From positions 1-14,487 of the forward strand of contig JAEZQV010000008.1 in the NCBI GenBank assembly GCA_023441125.1: a DNA stretch of 14,487 nucleotides. The letters are read 5' to 3'. The stretch's first letter is position 1. Each line of letters opens with the position of its first letter. The translations under genes were made by a program, and so were the position numbers. This DNA comes from Bacillota bacterium. GTDB lineage: Bacteria; Bacillota_C; Negativicutes; Sporomusales; Sporomusaceae. This document shows, piece by piece, positions 13,889-14,487 of the stretch. Below the pieces are notes generated by a model, which worked only from the letters and a program-made list of their open reading frames with translations, did not search any database and was not told the origin of the DNA.

Positions 13889-14487
13889 ATGGCCGTAATG
13901 CCGGTACGTATCCAAAAAAGACTGGCCTTGTTTTTGATAATGACAATACTGTCGCTCGCGGGCTTGGCAGCGCGCATTGCCTGGATTCAGTTCGGTGAAG
14001 GCCAGCGGCTTAGTGCCAAAGTTCAGGAGCAACTGAGAGAGAGTCGGGTAATGCAGTCGCCGCGCGGCACTATTTATGATCGCAATGGCCGGGAACTGGC
14101 CGTAAGCAGTATGACCAAATCCCTTTACGCCGATCCGCTGGAAATAAAAGATCCCGATGCACTGGCCAATCTGCTGGGACCGGTTATTGGCATGACTCCG
14201 GCCAATATCAAAGAACGGCTGATAGCCGGGGCCAGCTTTGTCTGGATTAAGCGTACGCTGGAACCTGAGCAGGCCAAGGCGGTGGCGGCGCTTATCAAGG
14301 AGAATCAGCTTGCCGGCCTGGGTTTTGTTGAGGAGAGCAAACGCTATTATCCTAATGACAGTCTGGCCGCGCAAGTACTGGGTTTTGTCGGCACGGATGA
14401 CGTTGGCCTGGAAGGTCTGGAGATGGCTCTCGACAAAAAAATTAAAGGGCAGGAACTTAAACAGAGCATTGACACCGACAGCTATGG
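13889..14487 (+). CDS. Class B penicillin-binding protein (FtsI/SpoVD type), 3' end missing
   Basis: The frame is open to the last base, so only the first 199 residues are present and the transpeptidase domain with its SxxK motif lies outside. A short basic N-terminus is followed by one membrane helix (about 11-33). Then come the class B hallmarks of the pedestal domain: SPRGTIYDRNGRELAVS (57-73) and VLGFVGTDDVGLEGLE (163-178), which match the R-G-x-I-x-D-R-N-G and G-x-x-G-[IL]-E signatures. Such proteins cross-link septal, elongation or spore-cortex peptidoglycan. The ATG has AAGGA (13874-13878) 10 bases upstream, and an in-frame stop at 13880 rules out a longer form. It follows terC rather than the usual mraW-ftsL genes. 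Which subtype it is cannot be settled from this fragment. Confidence 0.9.
   Translation, partial: MAVMPVRIQKRLALFLIMTILSLAGLAARIAWIQFGEGQRLSAKVQEQLRESRVMQSPRGTIYDRNGRELAVSSMTKSLYADPLEIKDPDALANLLGPVIGMTPANIKERLIAGASFVWIKRTLEPEQAKAVAALIKENQLAGLGFVEESKRYYPNDSLAAQVLGFVGTDDVGLEGLEMALDKKIKGQELKQSIDTDSY

Noticed and set aside
13865..14374. Open frame of 169 codons on the minus strand over the penicillin-binding protein gene
   Set aside because: The plus-strand frame has clear class B motifs and an SD; the minus frame resembles no family I know and is a shadow.
1..14487. Insertion sequence, prophage, CRISPR array or toxin-antitoxin module
   Set aside because: No transposase, integrase, phage protein, direct-repeat array or recognisable toxin pair was found in either strand.

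Overview
The window looks like chromosomal DNA from a spore-forming, diderm Firmicute of the Negativicutes (Sporomusaceae type). This rests on the AddA/AddB recombination pair, an Lrp-LysE pair, a YjbE-like TerC protein, strong SD sequences (GGAGG, AAGGAG), sigma-A type promoters and a third-position GC-rich coding style with many CCGG/GCCGG words. The taxonomic placement is inference. No phage, insertion sequence, CRISPR array or plasmid function was seen. Gene content is mostly housekeeping, and the unusual signals lie between the genes.

Layout. (1) 2-6507: the 3' part of addB and a complete addA, translationally coupled, encode the double-strand-break helicase-nuclease. (2) 6524-7778, minus strand: a CorA-type metal transporter with a shared terminator, a promoter about 225 bases upstream of its start codon, and a long folded leader that can pair in two exclusive ways around the ribosome binding site. 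(3) 7817-8452: a small acidic ORF of 39 codons, then tRNA-Ser(UGA) and tRNA-Ser(GCU), each with its own promoter, closed by a hairpin terminator. (4) 8563-9576: a MarR-GNAT two-domain protein behind a striking tandem palindrome. (5) 9648-10727: an Lrp/AsnC regulator followed after 3 bases by a LysE-family amino-acid exporter. (6) 10684-11442, minus strand: a serine alpha/beta hydrolase whose 3' end overlaps the exporter gene by 44 bases. (7) 11594-12535: a membrane-dipeptidase (M19) family enzyme. (8) 12536-12977: a 442-base gene-free stretch with a 65-base imperfect dyad, a probable terminator that competes with a long-range pairing, and a good promoter. (9) 12978-13713: a TerC/YjbE-family membrane protein and its terminator. 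(10) 13889 to the end: the 5' part of a class B penicillin-binding protein, cut by the window edge.

Functional links. AddA and AddB form one enzyme. Lrp and LysE are probably a regulator with its exporter. CorA and TerC are both metal-linked membrane proteins, and both are preceded by unusually long structured non-coding sequence. The MarR-GNAT gene probably represses itself through its upstream palindromes.

Best candidates for something undescribed are the corA leader (7519-7743), the structured intergenic element before terC (12579-12712), the double MarR operator (8563-8612) and the short ORF at 7930. All are pattern-based readings by eye; no folding program, alignment or database search was run.
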